Positions 6,802 to 14,716 of a stretch of DNA of 14,716 bases are shown in pieces. The DNA lies in the NCBI GenBank assembly GCA_900128585.1, contig LT642548.1, positions 1 to 14,716 of the forward strand. Reading direction: 5' to 3'. The notes beneath the pieces are model-generated. The model was not told the origin of the DNA, ran no database searches, and saw only the letters and a list, made by a program, of their open reading frames with translations. The position numbers and the translations under genes were made by a program. The stretch's first letter is position 1; the number at the start of each line of letters is the position of its first letter. The stretch comes from Stramenopiles sp. TOSAG23-3 (taxonomy: Eukaryota; Sar).

Positions 6802-7662
6802 ATGTTCTTGAGTATTTACGATGAGCACACCCAAGAATACCATTACTGCTGCCGTCGCCACGCAAGTTTGTCCCCCCGATTATTATTATATTTTTTACCA
6901 ACAACAGCCACAACAACAAAACAAACAAATTGCCTTTTTGCTGTTGTCGTTGTGTCGCTCGCCCTCCATTTTTTTTGCTGCTTTTTATTTATACTGTGCT
7001 GTGCATATATACTCTATTTGTTTTTACATTTAATATAAACACAGCAACATCAGAACCGTCGATTTTCACATGGTCAAATCTTCTTGGGAGGATGCAAGTA
7101 TCTTTGGCGCGGAATTGAAAAATGGTGAACGAATTTGTGTTAACTATTTCAAACGAAGAGATCTTTATGAAAAAGGGATAATTATTACAATTTTAAACGG
7201 TCAAAAGTCTTTTTAGATAAACAAAATTGTGCCCATACCCCTTGATTTCCCAGAACCCACAAAAAAAATAGTGATTGGTTGGTTGGCGTTTGGTCCAAAT
7301 CGTCCATTTCACACAAAATTGTCCCTAGGAACCGTAATTCCAAGTCAATTGAGGGCAAACAATTTATAAACGTTCGTTGAAGGCCGGACATCGGGATCGC
7401 AACGATAGCTTAATCTAAACTTATGAAGATGAGCGTTCTCCTTCCTTTCTTTTGTCATTTTTGGTCAGAATACTTCCATACTTTGAAATTCGAGTTGGAT
7501 TTTTTTTCGCGCCAAGGACACTTAACACTTTATAGAACAGGTGTCTACTATCGCATTTTACTTAAAGAAAAACAACCACGGTCGTGTATTTTTAATCTGG
7601 TGCAAGGGGGAGATGTACAGGTACACAGTATGGATGATTTAGATGAGCTAAAATTAAAATAA
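6802..7662 (+). CDS. candidate small four-exon gene, hypothetical protein
   Basis: Proposed, not proven. One reading-frame-consistent model uses exons 6802-6865, 7045-7097, 7217-7343 and 7469-7662, giving 145 residues and ending in TAA 28 bases from the convergent giant gene. All three donors follow CAA (GTTTGT, GTATCT, GTCAAT). Acceptors are ACACAG, CTTTTTAG and TTTTTGGTCAG, the last behind a long pyrimidine tract with TCTAAAC upstream. Protein-like stretches include SEPSIFTWSNLLGRMQ, KIVIGWLAFGPNRPFHTKL and LYRTGVYYRILLKEKQPR, ending in an acidic-basic tail (DDLDELKLK). I do not recognise the family. The first exon is the least certain; an alternative ATG lies at 6821, and a 48-codon frame (7070-7216) and a 79-codon frame (7423-7662) each start with ATG unspliced. 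The last exon is the best-supported part. Neighbouring genes lack introns, which weighs against the model, and a decayed pseudogene would look similar. Confidence 0.28.
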
Positions 7663-7690
7663 GTAGCAAAAATGCCAACAAGACGGTACT

Positions 7691-10600
7691 TTACTTCTTT
7701 TTAAACCCACTTTTTGTCCTAGATCTATCGCGTTTCTTTCGTGACACTCCAGCCTTTAGAACATCGTCGCCTTTTTTGCTTTGTTGCATGTTAGGGTCTG
7801 ACCCGTCATCGCGCATTTTTTTTACCATTGCCCTCGCCCGCTCCATCATGACTTTCTTGTCTTCCCAATACTTTTGCCCAAGAAACTTTCTCTGCAAAGC
7901 GTGCTGCAATTTGAACGCTGGATAAAGGAATGGTGGCATCTTCACGCACAATTGGTAAAAATCCTTGAATGCTACCATGGATTCCATAGTCTTGGGGTTC
8001 ATGTTCAACTTCGTATTTGCGAGTTTCATTGCGTTTCGGCTCAAGACCCCGGGTGCTTGTCTGTCCATCATTTGAAGAAGACCCTGGACGTCGTGAGCTG
8101 TGGCATGCCTGGTTCCATCCGGGTCAATCATGCTCCAAAAGAAGCGCGCCATGAGTTCAATGTCGAACAAGCAAAAGTGGGATATTGCTTTCACAAACAT
8201 TCCAAAGTCAAGTATTTCTCCCGTCACCTTCTCCCCGACTGGGTGGTCGTGGAACTTGAATATGTGTTCGGAAATAGTTGTTCGGAGCTCCCCAACGTAC
8301 TCGAAAAACTCGTCGAGGTCCACAGTGCCACTGTAATCAGCGTCCATCTTGTGGAACGCACCCCGCAGAAATTCAATATCGTCAGTCGAGTATCCAACGA
8401 ATTGGACCTGCTCGAGGAGAAGCTGCCTGCTATGACCGTCCATGGACAGACTAGCCACGTCCATTGCATCACGAGGGATCAGTGCTTCTGTTTGCGCGTG
8501 TTTTTGCTTGGCGGTCATGGCCGGGGTCGTGTGCTTCAGGAAAAGGTGGCACCCTTCGTCCATCCCAAACTCTTCAAAAGAGGGTTCGACCTTTTGCCAG
8601 CCTTGTTTTACAATTTTTTGCCTTGTTCGGGCATCTGTCACTGTCCGCACCCCACGGATCAGGTCCGTGCCGTCACGTCTGAACTGAATTTCAAATTTGC
8701 ACTTCGGGTTCCACACAATGTTGAAGCCTTGCTTTCGCAACTCCAACCGACGAAGCTCCGCCTCGTGTTTGTTGTGTAACTTTGGGGGCTTGACAATCAT
8801 CACATCGGTCAAAATATGAGCAGTTCTTTCTTTCCCAATTTTTTGCCATATCTGAATATACTTCGGGCGGTGAACTTTTTGCCCCTGCGACATCTTGTAT
8901 GCCGTGTGATGGACGTCTGGTCCCACCTTTTCGAAATATTCTCTTTCCTCGTGCATGTGCACTTTCTGTATGTCGAAGAAATTGTCCAGTTCCGTTTGGC
9001 CGACTGTGATCATCAGGTCCACAACCCCAGTTTGAGCTACCATAATCTTTTGCCTGGCTTGAATAGAGTATATCATATTCTTTAACTCTTCTTGCTCCAG
9101 CTGCTCTTTCTTTTCATCGTCAAAATGGGCTTCGACTTTTTCCAAAACAGACTCTGCCTTCTCCAGCGCAATGTAAGGGGCTTTCTTCACCAGCATTCGC
9201 ACTTTCTCCGGGTCAGACACGAGCTCTTTTGCCCTTTTGAGCTTGCCCTTCCACGTTTTTCTCTCCAAGGCTTCCTTTGCTACCTCTTCTTGGTGCTCCT
9301 TGATTCTTTGTTCCTCCAGTCTCTTTGCTTCGAGCGCTGCGCGTGCAGCGGCCATTCTGATTTCATACTCGACATGAATTCGCCAATGTTTTTGGATCAA
9401 CGCAGCACTTCGATGCTTAATTTTCCTCATAAGAGCGTCTCGCCGCCGCTCCCACGCCAGCTGAATGAGTCTCCGTTTCTCCCTAAGCGCGGCTGCCCTT
9501 CGTTCCGCTTCCCTGTTCTTCAGAACAATTCGGTACGCCCACTTTACCTTCAGCGACGTAAACCACCGTTTCAACCTCGTGGCGGCCGCGTGCGCTGCGA
9601 CTTTGAACTCGTTGAATCGGCGCTTCCCTAGAAAGCCCCTCATGACTGCCTGTATCTTTGTTGCCAGTTCGGTTTCTTTGACAAACTGCTGGTACCTTTG
9701 TATCGCCATCTGGTTCCGATTCCACAGAATCGTCCTCCGCGTTCTCTGGATAATGATAGCGGCGCCGTTTCGAAGGATCATGTCCAACCTCCGTCCCTTT
9801 GGAGTAGATCTTTCTTCCTCCCTCCACACATTGTACAGTGCCTTGGCCTTGGCCTTCACTTTGTCGTCGGCCCGCTTGTTGTACCGTTCGTACAATTTAT
9901 CGAAACGGATCTTCCGCTTGTACAGCCTCGCACGATAATGTTTCTGCAGCAACGTCGCTGCATCCCTCCGCTCTCTGCGAACCCCCAGTTCGTGGCGAGC
10001 AAGCAGTCGTCTTGCGTGCTTCTGTATTATTGTCGCCGCCTCCTTCTCTATCTTGTCCCTAAACTCTCTGGCTTTCTTTTTCAAGTACAAGTGAAAGCGG
10101 GCATCCGACATTCTGTACGCGTTCTGTACCTTTTTGACGGCTGTCAGCAACTTGACTCTCCAAACAGCAAACCATCTCCTCTTCGACGAACAGCGATAGA
10201 ATGTTTGTATTCTCAGGGCCGCGTAGTTGTACTTAATTCTTCGGTTGTGCACAAAATGTATCGCAGCATATCTTCGCCACGCCGTCTGAATCCTCAGGCT
10301 TTTCTCCAGCTCCAATCCTTCTCTAAAAAGCCTCGCTTCGCGAGCAAGGATCAAGTGTAATCGACCAGAGTGGCATCGAAACGACCGTTGAACCCTTACG
10401 CATGCGCTGGTGAGCGCTTCCCGCCACTCCCTGGCTCGTCGGATTGCCAGAAACCCTCGCATTAGTGCCTGTATGGCAATGGCGGCCTCGATCTCCCGTA
10501 CACGCCTATTTTTCTGTCCTAGGAACTTAAAGTACCCGACATGCCCTCGGTATGTTCGCTGTACCAACAAGACTGCATTTTCTAGCTTAATATTCCACAA

Positions 10601-13600
10601 CCGGATTTCCTCTCTCCTGTTGATTGCGGCTATTTTACCGTACCGGTACATCCTCCACATGCTCTGTATTTTGATGGCGCTCAGAATTTCGAATGCGCGG
10701 AAGAGGGTTCGTCTATCGTTCAAGCTGGCCTTGGCGGATTGTCTCCTGCAGTACTGCATCCAGTGATATTGAATGATTTTCGCCGCATCGATGATTTCTT
10801 GCTGTTTTTTTAAATACCTCTCTCGCGTCCGCATGTATGCCCCTTTCGCCAGTGGCCGAAGCCCATTAAACCCCGCTGTTGCAACAGAGGCCACTTGCGC
10901 AAGTGGGAGAATTGCAGCAGCAGGCCGAAGGCAACCTGGGTCTACATCGGTACACTTCGATATATTCAGGAGCTGCAGAGATGGGCAATACTTTGCCATC
11001 GACAGGACGGACTTCGAAGTAATGTCCAGAAGATTACCAGCGTTCACGTGAGACAGCAGCGGAAGACACGGGACAAGATCACAAATGGACACGTCCGTTA
11101 TCCATTTGCAACACCGAATGTTGAGCCTGGTCAGGTTGGAGCATTTTTGTAAGCATAGCAACCCCCTATCGTGAATATCGGAGCAGCGAAACAAGTTTAA
11201 TTCGCGCAAGGAAAGCAGCGGCTCAATGTCTGGGAACGTTAATGAACAGCCTCCCAAGCTGGCCATCCCCTCGTCGCTAATTTTTACACACCCAGACACG
11301 TTCAATGACGATAGTCTCGTGCAATAGGTCGCGATAGTCGTCAAACTGCTGTCTGTGACATTCCCGCACCCAGATATATTTAAACTTTGCAGTTTTCGGC
11401 AATGTTTTCCGATGGCATGAACAGAGGAATGCCCGACTTGAAACAAACCACACAAGTTCAATTTCGTCAAATTTTGCATCTTTGAAATAGCACCACCACC
11501 TGCATCCGTAATGCTCGCAATGCCGTAAAAAATGTTCAGACCTGAGTTGCTAACGTTGTACCTCCCCGAGACATTTAGATCTGTCAATGATTTGCTTGCC
11601 GGAGAGTTCGCCAAAGCTATGAGTGACCTTTTTGTCAGATGGTCTACTCCAATCAGAACTAGGGTATTCAACCTCTTGCACTCCCCAAGCGAAGCAACTC
11701 CGTAATCTGTGACCTGTTTGCAGTCTTTTATATTCAAACGCTGAAGCCCGGGCCCGGGGTCTCCTTCAGCACCTTTTTTCTGCAAAAAGTTAACGACTTC
11801 GATCTTACCCAAAGAAGCGGCGATCGACATAGCGGTGAGCCCATCCTTTCTAGTCGCATTTATGTCAATCCCATTTCCGACCAGCAAAACGACAATGTCT
11901 AGGTGCCCCAGACGGGCCGCAACGTGTAGCGAATTTTCGCCGGAAGACATGACCTTTCTTTTTATTTCACTTTTTCGTTGTATTAAGAACAGTGCCAGGT
12001 CCAAGTGGCCATGTTTGCACGCATGGTATAGCGGAAAAGTAAGGTCTCGTTCCTTCAGGTTGACATCGGCTCCATTGTTTAACAGCGTTTCCACTAGTTT
12101 GGACTCACCTGCAATAACAGATTTCGTTAGAGTGGTGTATCGAGCACTGCTCTCATTATCCTCCTCATCGCCCTCCTGATCATCATCTTCCCCCACTGAG
12201 TTGCTGCTTTTCCCGTTTAAATATTTCGCCAGGCAGAGGAGAGTTTGGTCGGTTATCAACGAGCAGTCGGATAGGTTCAATGCGGTTATATTGGTGCACC
12301 GGCCAGCCAGTGCTTGGATACCCGTGTCACTTATTTTGCTACAGCCACAGAGATTAAGCTCTATCAGACCACTTCCACAGCCCTCTGATATCCAATCTAG
12401 ACCAGAATCACCAAGCTGCATATTGGAGACGTCAAGAAATCGCAAACATTTAAACGAATTCGGGCCGTGATGGTGTAACGCAGAAAGTGCGATGTCAGTT
12501 GTTCCATGCGCCCCATGAATGTTGAGGTACTCGACATGACCCCGCAGAGACGTTATCAATTGCATCATACCTGCATCAGAAACATTTGTGCACCCCGCTA
12601 CGTTCACTTTCTTCATCTTTGCTGCAAACGGTATTTTCGAATGGCCAGCAATGGCTTGCATCGCATAATCACTCACACTATTGCACTGTGCTATTTCCAA
12701 CGTGTTCAGATGTCGACATCCCATGACCAAGGCTTCTATTCCTGTGCCAGTAATATTCTGGCACCCAGAAAGATTGAAATACTCTATTTTCGAGTGTGTC
12801 TTTACAAATTTAATTACACCAACGTCCGTAATATTCTGAATATCAGAAATGTCTAAGGACTTGATGCTTCTGCAGCCATCCAGAGCTTCCAAACCTTGGT
12901 CTGTAACAAGAGTACAGAATTTTATGTGCAACAACGTGATGTTCTTATGGTTTGATTTGGAGTCTGCCAAAGATTTCAAAAATGCGTCGTTAACGGGCCA
13001 GTAAGACAGGTTCAATTCCATCATCGGCACAGTAAACAATAAATCCCTGTACAAAAGTTGTTTGGGCAAAGCGACCGTGAAAAGCTCTTTCAAAGTGCAT
13101 TCCTCCCTGACAATATTCATCCGTTGCGAGGGAACAATTCCGTCTGTAATGTCCTCCAAAATGTCTGTGCTGACATGTCGATCTTCTGGGTTTGCTGTAG
13201 ATGGGTGATGTATAACGCTGGGTTTAGGATAATTTCCGACCATTTTTCTCCCCTCTTCGACTTTTTTGGATTCGAAGAGAGGTGAAGAGCCAGGGTTGAC
13301 GGGGCGTTTGCCCGAACGAAGCGTTTGTATCCTATCAAGTTTTCGCGCGAGCGCTGCTTTTCTCCTCCTGATGACCGCCTCATCTTTTGTCTCCGCCCGG
13401 CCCTTAGGAATATCAAATTTCGATTTACGTGCTCGTCTCTCATTTGGAGCTGTGCTCGGTCTAGAACTCCTCCGACTGCTTGCAATGCTACCATTATAGT
13501 CCAGCGTCCTCCGCGGGGTAGCGTAAGGAGAAGGGACCCCAGAGCCCCTGTTGGACCGGCGACTTTTAGCAGACTTGGCAGACTTTGGCCGTCGTTTTCG

Positions 13601-13840
13601 TCCGCTGCCCTTTTCTTTAGTTTTATACGGAGAATCAAAACCGCTCCAAATTTCGGGCAACGGATCGGTTCGTCTCCTCTCCTTCTTCCTGCGGTACACA
13701 AAAGCTATGGTAGGGCTTCCGGTCACCTCGTTTTGGGCAAAAACTGCGTTACCATTTGGTCTACGGAACTCATTGTCCTTCCCGTAGTCTCTTGGATGGA
13801 GCAACGGCTCTCGCCTGCCAAAAGTATTCTTATTTGACAT
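7691..13840 (-). CDS. giant LRR-ankyrin-LRR-IQ-EF-hand protein
   Basis: A single open frame of 2049 residues. The first 200 are basic and low-complexity. Cysteine-type leucine-rich repeats of the F-box/AMN1 kind (LNLSGCQNITGTGIEAL and relatives) run over about 270-545. An acidic linker (549-566) leads into four ankyrin repeats (about 568-692; for example GENSLHVAARLGHLDIVVLL), then LRRs resume (about 698-985). No F-box is apparent. At least thirteen IQ motifs follow between about 1019 and 1490 (for example IQALMRGFLAIRR and IQAVMRGFLGKRR), predicted to bind calmodulin or related light chains on a long helix. Charged coiled coil covers about 1490-1600. A region at about 1690-1775 is unassigned. 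Residues 1833-1844 (DADYSGTVDLDE) are a canonical EF-hand loop, and 1906-1917 (DPDGTRHATAHD) a degenerate one. The C-terminus is lysine-rich. No motor, kinase or membrane segment is visible. A calcium-responsive scaffold, perhaps on microtubules or in a flagellum, is inferred. Confidence 0.9.
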   Translation of the reverse strand: MSNKNTFGRREPLLHPRDYGKDNEFRRPNGNAVFAQNEVTGSPTIAFVYRRKKERRRTDPLPEIWSGFDSPYKTKEKGSGRKRRPKSAKSAKSRRSNRGSGVPSPYATPRRTLDYNGSIASSRRSSRPSTAPNERRARKSKFDIPKGRAETKDEAVIRRRKAALARKLDRIQTLRSGKRPVNPGSSPLFESKKVEEGRKMVGNYPKPSVIHHPSTANPEDRHVSTDILEDITDGIVPSQRMNIVREECTLKELFTVALPKQLLYRDLLFTVPMMELNLSYWPVNDAFLKSLADSKSNHKNITLLHIKFCTLVTDQGLEALDGCRSIKSLDISDIQNITDVGVIKFVKTHSKIEYFNLSGCQNITGTGIEALVMGCRHLNTLEIAQCNSVSDYAMQAIAGHSKIPFAAKMKKVNVAGCTNVSDAGMMQLITSLRGHVEYLNIHGAHGTTDIALSALHHHGPNSFKCLRFLDVSNMQLGDSGLDWISEGCGSGLIELNLCGCSKISDTGIQALAGRCTNITALNLSDCSLITDQTLLCLAKYLNGKSSNSVGEDDDQEGDEEDNESSARYTTLTKSVIAGESKLVETLLNNGADVNLKERDLTFPLYHACKHGHLDLALFLIQRKSEIKRKVMSSGENSLHVAARLGHLDIVVLLVGNGIDINATRKDGLTAMSIAASLGKIEVVNFLQKKGAEGDPGPGLQRLNIKDCKQVTDYGVASLGECKRLNTLVLIGVDHLTKRSLIALANSPASKSLTDLNVSGRYNVSNSGLNIFYGIASITDAGGGAISKMQNLTKLNLCGLFQVGHSSVHAIGKHCRKLQSLNISGCGNVTDSSLTTIATYCTRLSSLNVSGCVKISDEGMASLGGCSLTFPDIEPLLSLRELNLFRCSDIHDRGLLCLQKCSNLTRLNIRCCKWITDVSICDLVPCLPLLSHVNAGNLLDITSKSVLSMAKYCPSLQLLNISKCTDVDPGCLRPAAAILPLAQVASVATAGFNGLRPLAKGAYMRTRERYLKKQQEIIDAAKIIQYHWMQYCRRQSAKASLNDRRTLFRAFEILSAIKIQSMWRMYRYGKIAAINRREEIRLWNIKLENAVLLVQRTYRGHVGYFKFLGQKNRRVREIEAAIAIQALMRGFLAIRRAREWREALTSACVRVQRSFRCHSGRLHLILAREARLFREGLELEKSLRIQTAWRRYAAIHFVHNRRIKYNYAALRIQTFYRCSSKRRWFAVWRVKLLTAVKKVQNAYRMSDARFHLYLKKKAREFRDKIEKEAATIIQKHARRLLARHELGVRRERRDAATLLQKHYRARLYKRKIRFDKLYERYNKRADDKVKAKAKALYNVWREEERSTPKGRRLDMILRNGAAIIIQRTRRTILWNRNQMAIQRYQQFVKETELATKIQAVMRGFLGKRRFNEFKVAAHAAATRLKRWFTSLKVKWAYRIVLKNREAERRAAALREKRRLIQLAWERRRDALMRKIKHRSAALIQKHWRIHVEYEIRMAAARAALEAKRLEEQRIKEHQEEVAKEALERKTWKGKLKRAKELVSDPEKVRMLVKKAPYIALEKAESVLEKVEAHFDDEKKEQLEQEELKNMIYSIQARQKIMVAQTGVVDLMITVGQTELDNFFDIQKVHMHEEREYFEKVGPDVHHTAYKMSQGQKVHRPKYIQIWQKIGKERTAHILTDVMIVKPPKLHNKHEAELRRLELRKQGFNIVWNPKCKFEIQFRRDGTDLIRGVRTVTDARTRQKIVKQGWQKVEPSFEEFGMDEGCHLFLKHTTPAMTAKQKHAQTEALIPRDAMDVASLSMDGHSRQLLLEQVQFVGYSTDDIEFLRGAFHKMDADYSGTVDLDEFFEYVGELRTTISEHIFKFHDHPVGEKVTGEILDFGMFVKAISHFCLFDIELMARFFWSMIDPDGTRHATAHDVQGLLQMMDRQAPGVLSRNAMKLANTKLNMNPKTMESMVAFKDFYQLCVKMPPFLYPAFKLQHALQRKFLGQKYWEDKKVMMERARAMVKKMRDDGSDPNMQQSKKGDDVLKAGVSRKKRDRSRTKSGFKKK

Positions 13841-14503
13841 TAGTTGTTCCTTCAGGCAAAGGTTTTCATTTTATCGAAATGGAGCGGATAGCTGATTAAA
13901 TAAGAAATTGATAGCAGAGCTTGTTTTCAAAACTTTAACGTAGAAGAATTTCCCGATTGACCACACTCGAGCAGGAAAGAAATGACACCAATATAATTGC
14001 AGGTTGAGACCGAACTCCTTGTAAATATTTGTTATTTTACCATCCAAGGTATCGTTTTCCAATTATTATTACTATTATACTACATACACTGCTGTAGTAA
14101 GGTGGTGGGTGGTATTTTTCTTACTTCTTCGTTCGTCAGTATTATTTCGTTCCTTTGTATTTGCTTATACATGTAATATAATAGACGACAAACAATAAAT
14201 ACGGGATCATTCCTTCTGGTCTGCTACGAGGAGTCTATTCCATTGCAGAATAGTTGCTATGACAATTAAATAGTTAGGAAGTTGATAGTATTTTATCGTT
14301 GTGCATTATAGTAGACGATAAACTAATTATTATTATTTTCTCCGAAAAAATAACATTGGTGTAGCAGCATCTCAACAAATAGTTGAACTGCAACGTCCCG
14401 CAAAAAAATACTTCATTTTTTCAGCGAAGAATTGGGGTATATATGATAGGGGTACTGTCCGCAGGACTACAAAATATTCGTACTGTACAACCTGTTCCTC
14501 CAG
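13841..14503. other. AT-rich intergenic region upstream of the giant gene
   Basis: Should contain the giant gene's promoter (the side near 13841) and the 3' UTR of the coiled-coil gene (the side near 14503), both on the minus strand. I see no convincing gene. A 63-codon minus-strand frame at 13871-14062 has no recognisable features. Two similar motifs, ATAGACGACAAAC (14181-) and GTAGACGATAAAC (14311-), are about 130 bases apart. Confidence 0.5.
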
Positions 14504-14716
14504 TTATTGTGCTGTGGCTCGCTGCTCTGCTTTTTTCTTTCTCATATTTTCTAAGAAAGCCTTGTCTCGTGAAGCTTGCTCAGAATCCCGGGCTGCTTTT
14601 GCCCTAGCTGCTCTCATGTGGCGCACATACTGTACTAACTCTACCAACATTTCAATATGCAGGTCTTTCTGATCTTCTTCCATCTTCTCCAGAGCCAATT
14701 GCCGTCGCAGGGCCAA
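14504..14716 (-). CDS. C-terminal end of a coiled-coil protein, cut by window edge
   Basis: The last 70 codons plus TAA of a minus-strand gene that continues beyond the window; the frame is open to the edge and its first codon here (TTG) is not a start. The visible part is highly charged and helical (EKMEEDQKDLHIEMLVELVQ, then RAARAKAARDSEQASRDKAF), typical of coiled coil, ending in a basic tail and RATAQ. Nothing identifies the family. It lies head-to-tail with the giant gene, about 660 bases apart. Confidence 0.6.
   Translation of the reverse strand: MALRRQLALEKMEEDQKDLHIEMLVELVQYVRHMRAARAKAARDSEQASRDKAFLENMRKKKAEQRATAQ

Larger units (their letters stand above)
6605..7690. other. 1.1 kb gap between XPC and the giant gene
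   Basis: The region separates XPC (starting at 6604, minus) from the 3' end of the giant gene (7691, minus). The first 200 bases are probably the XPC promoter. A CAA-rich run (6899-6928) and pyrimidine-rich DNA (6929-6990) follow. From about 7045 to 7662 several short segments read like protein in different frames and are separated by splice-like sequences; they are listed separately as a candidate spliced gene. Confidence 0.5.

Noticed and set aside
7200-7216. A 17-base GT...AG mini-intron that would bypass the TAG at 7214
   Set aside because: Too short for ordinary spliceosomal splicing; a longer intron from 7098 explains the same acceptor better.
7874-8779. 301-codon plus-strand open frame antisense to the giant gene
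   Set aside because: It lies wholly inside the strongly supported minus-strand EF-hand/C-terminal coding region, has no recognisable domain, and is a typical shadow frame.
13117-13701. 194-codon minus-strand frame overlapping the N-terminus of the giant gene
   Set aside because: Same strand, other frame; the composition follows the arginine/serine-rich coding of the real frame, and no domain is visible.
13871-14062. 63-codon minus-strand frame upstream of the giant gene as a 5' exon
   Set aside because: No frame-compatible donor and acceptor pair joining it to the giant gene was found, and the giant gene has its own ATG.

Overview
This window looks like nuclear DNA from a eukaryote, probably a protist. 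The reading frames are long and begin at ATG, there are no Shine-Dalgarno-like sites or operons, the intergenic DNA is AT-rich, and the proteins are eukaryotic (an XPC/Rad4 repair factor and a 2049-residue LRR-ankyrin-IQ-EF-hand protein). All four complete genes are single open frames, so the locus is intron-poor. The protein mix would fit a flagellated stramenopile alga or a relative, but that placement is a guess; the sequence does not fix the taxon.

Layout: 1-179 is AT-rich leader. 180-1358 (+) encodes a BioD-like/DRTGG P-loop protein. 1359-2401 is AT-rich spacer holding an orphan acidic exon-like segment (1489-1590), a degenerate repeat (1624-1759) and simple repeats. 2402-4276 (+) encodes a basic, coiled-coil protein with a degenerate EF-hand pair. 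4277-4447 is a short convergent spacer filled by an unusual direct-plus-inverted repeat that runs into the end of the next gene. 4448-6604 (-) encodes the XPC/Rad4 homologue. 6605-7690 is a 1.1 kb gap that may contain a small, spliced, plus-strand gene. 7691-13840 (-) encodes the large LRR-ANK-LRR-IQ-EF-hand protein. 13841-14503 is AT-rich spacer. 14504-14716 (-) is the C-terminal end of a coiled-coil protein cut by the window edge.

The genes do not form an evident pathway. XPC acts in nuclear DNA damage recognition. The IQ-rich protein and the EF-hand protein point to calcium/calmodulin signalling or a cytoskeletal (possibly flagellar) role. The first gene resembles the N-terminal regulatory part of phosphotransacetylase without the catalytic domain. 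The most unusual items are the repeat in the convergent spacer that overlaps the XPC stop codon, the ankyrin block splitting the LRR array of the giant protein, the possible hidden spliced gene at 6802-7662, and the apparent retention in XPC of short docking motifs for TFIIH and centrin.
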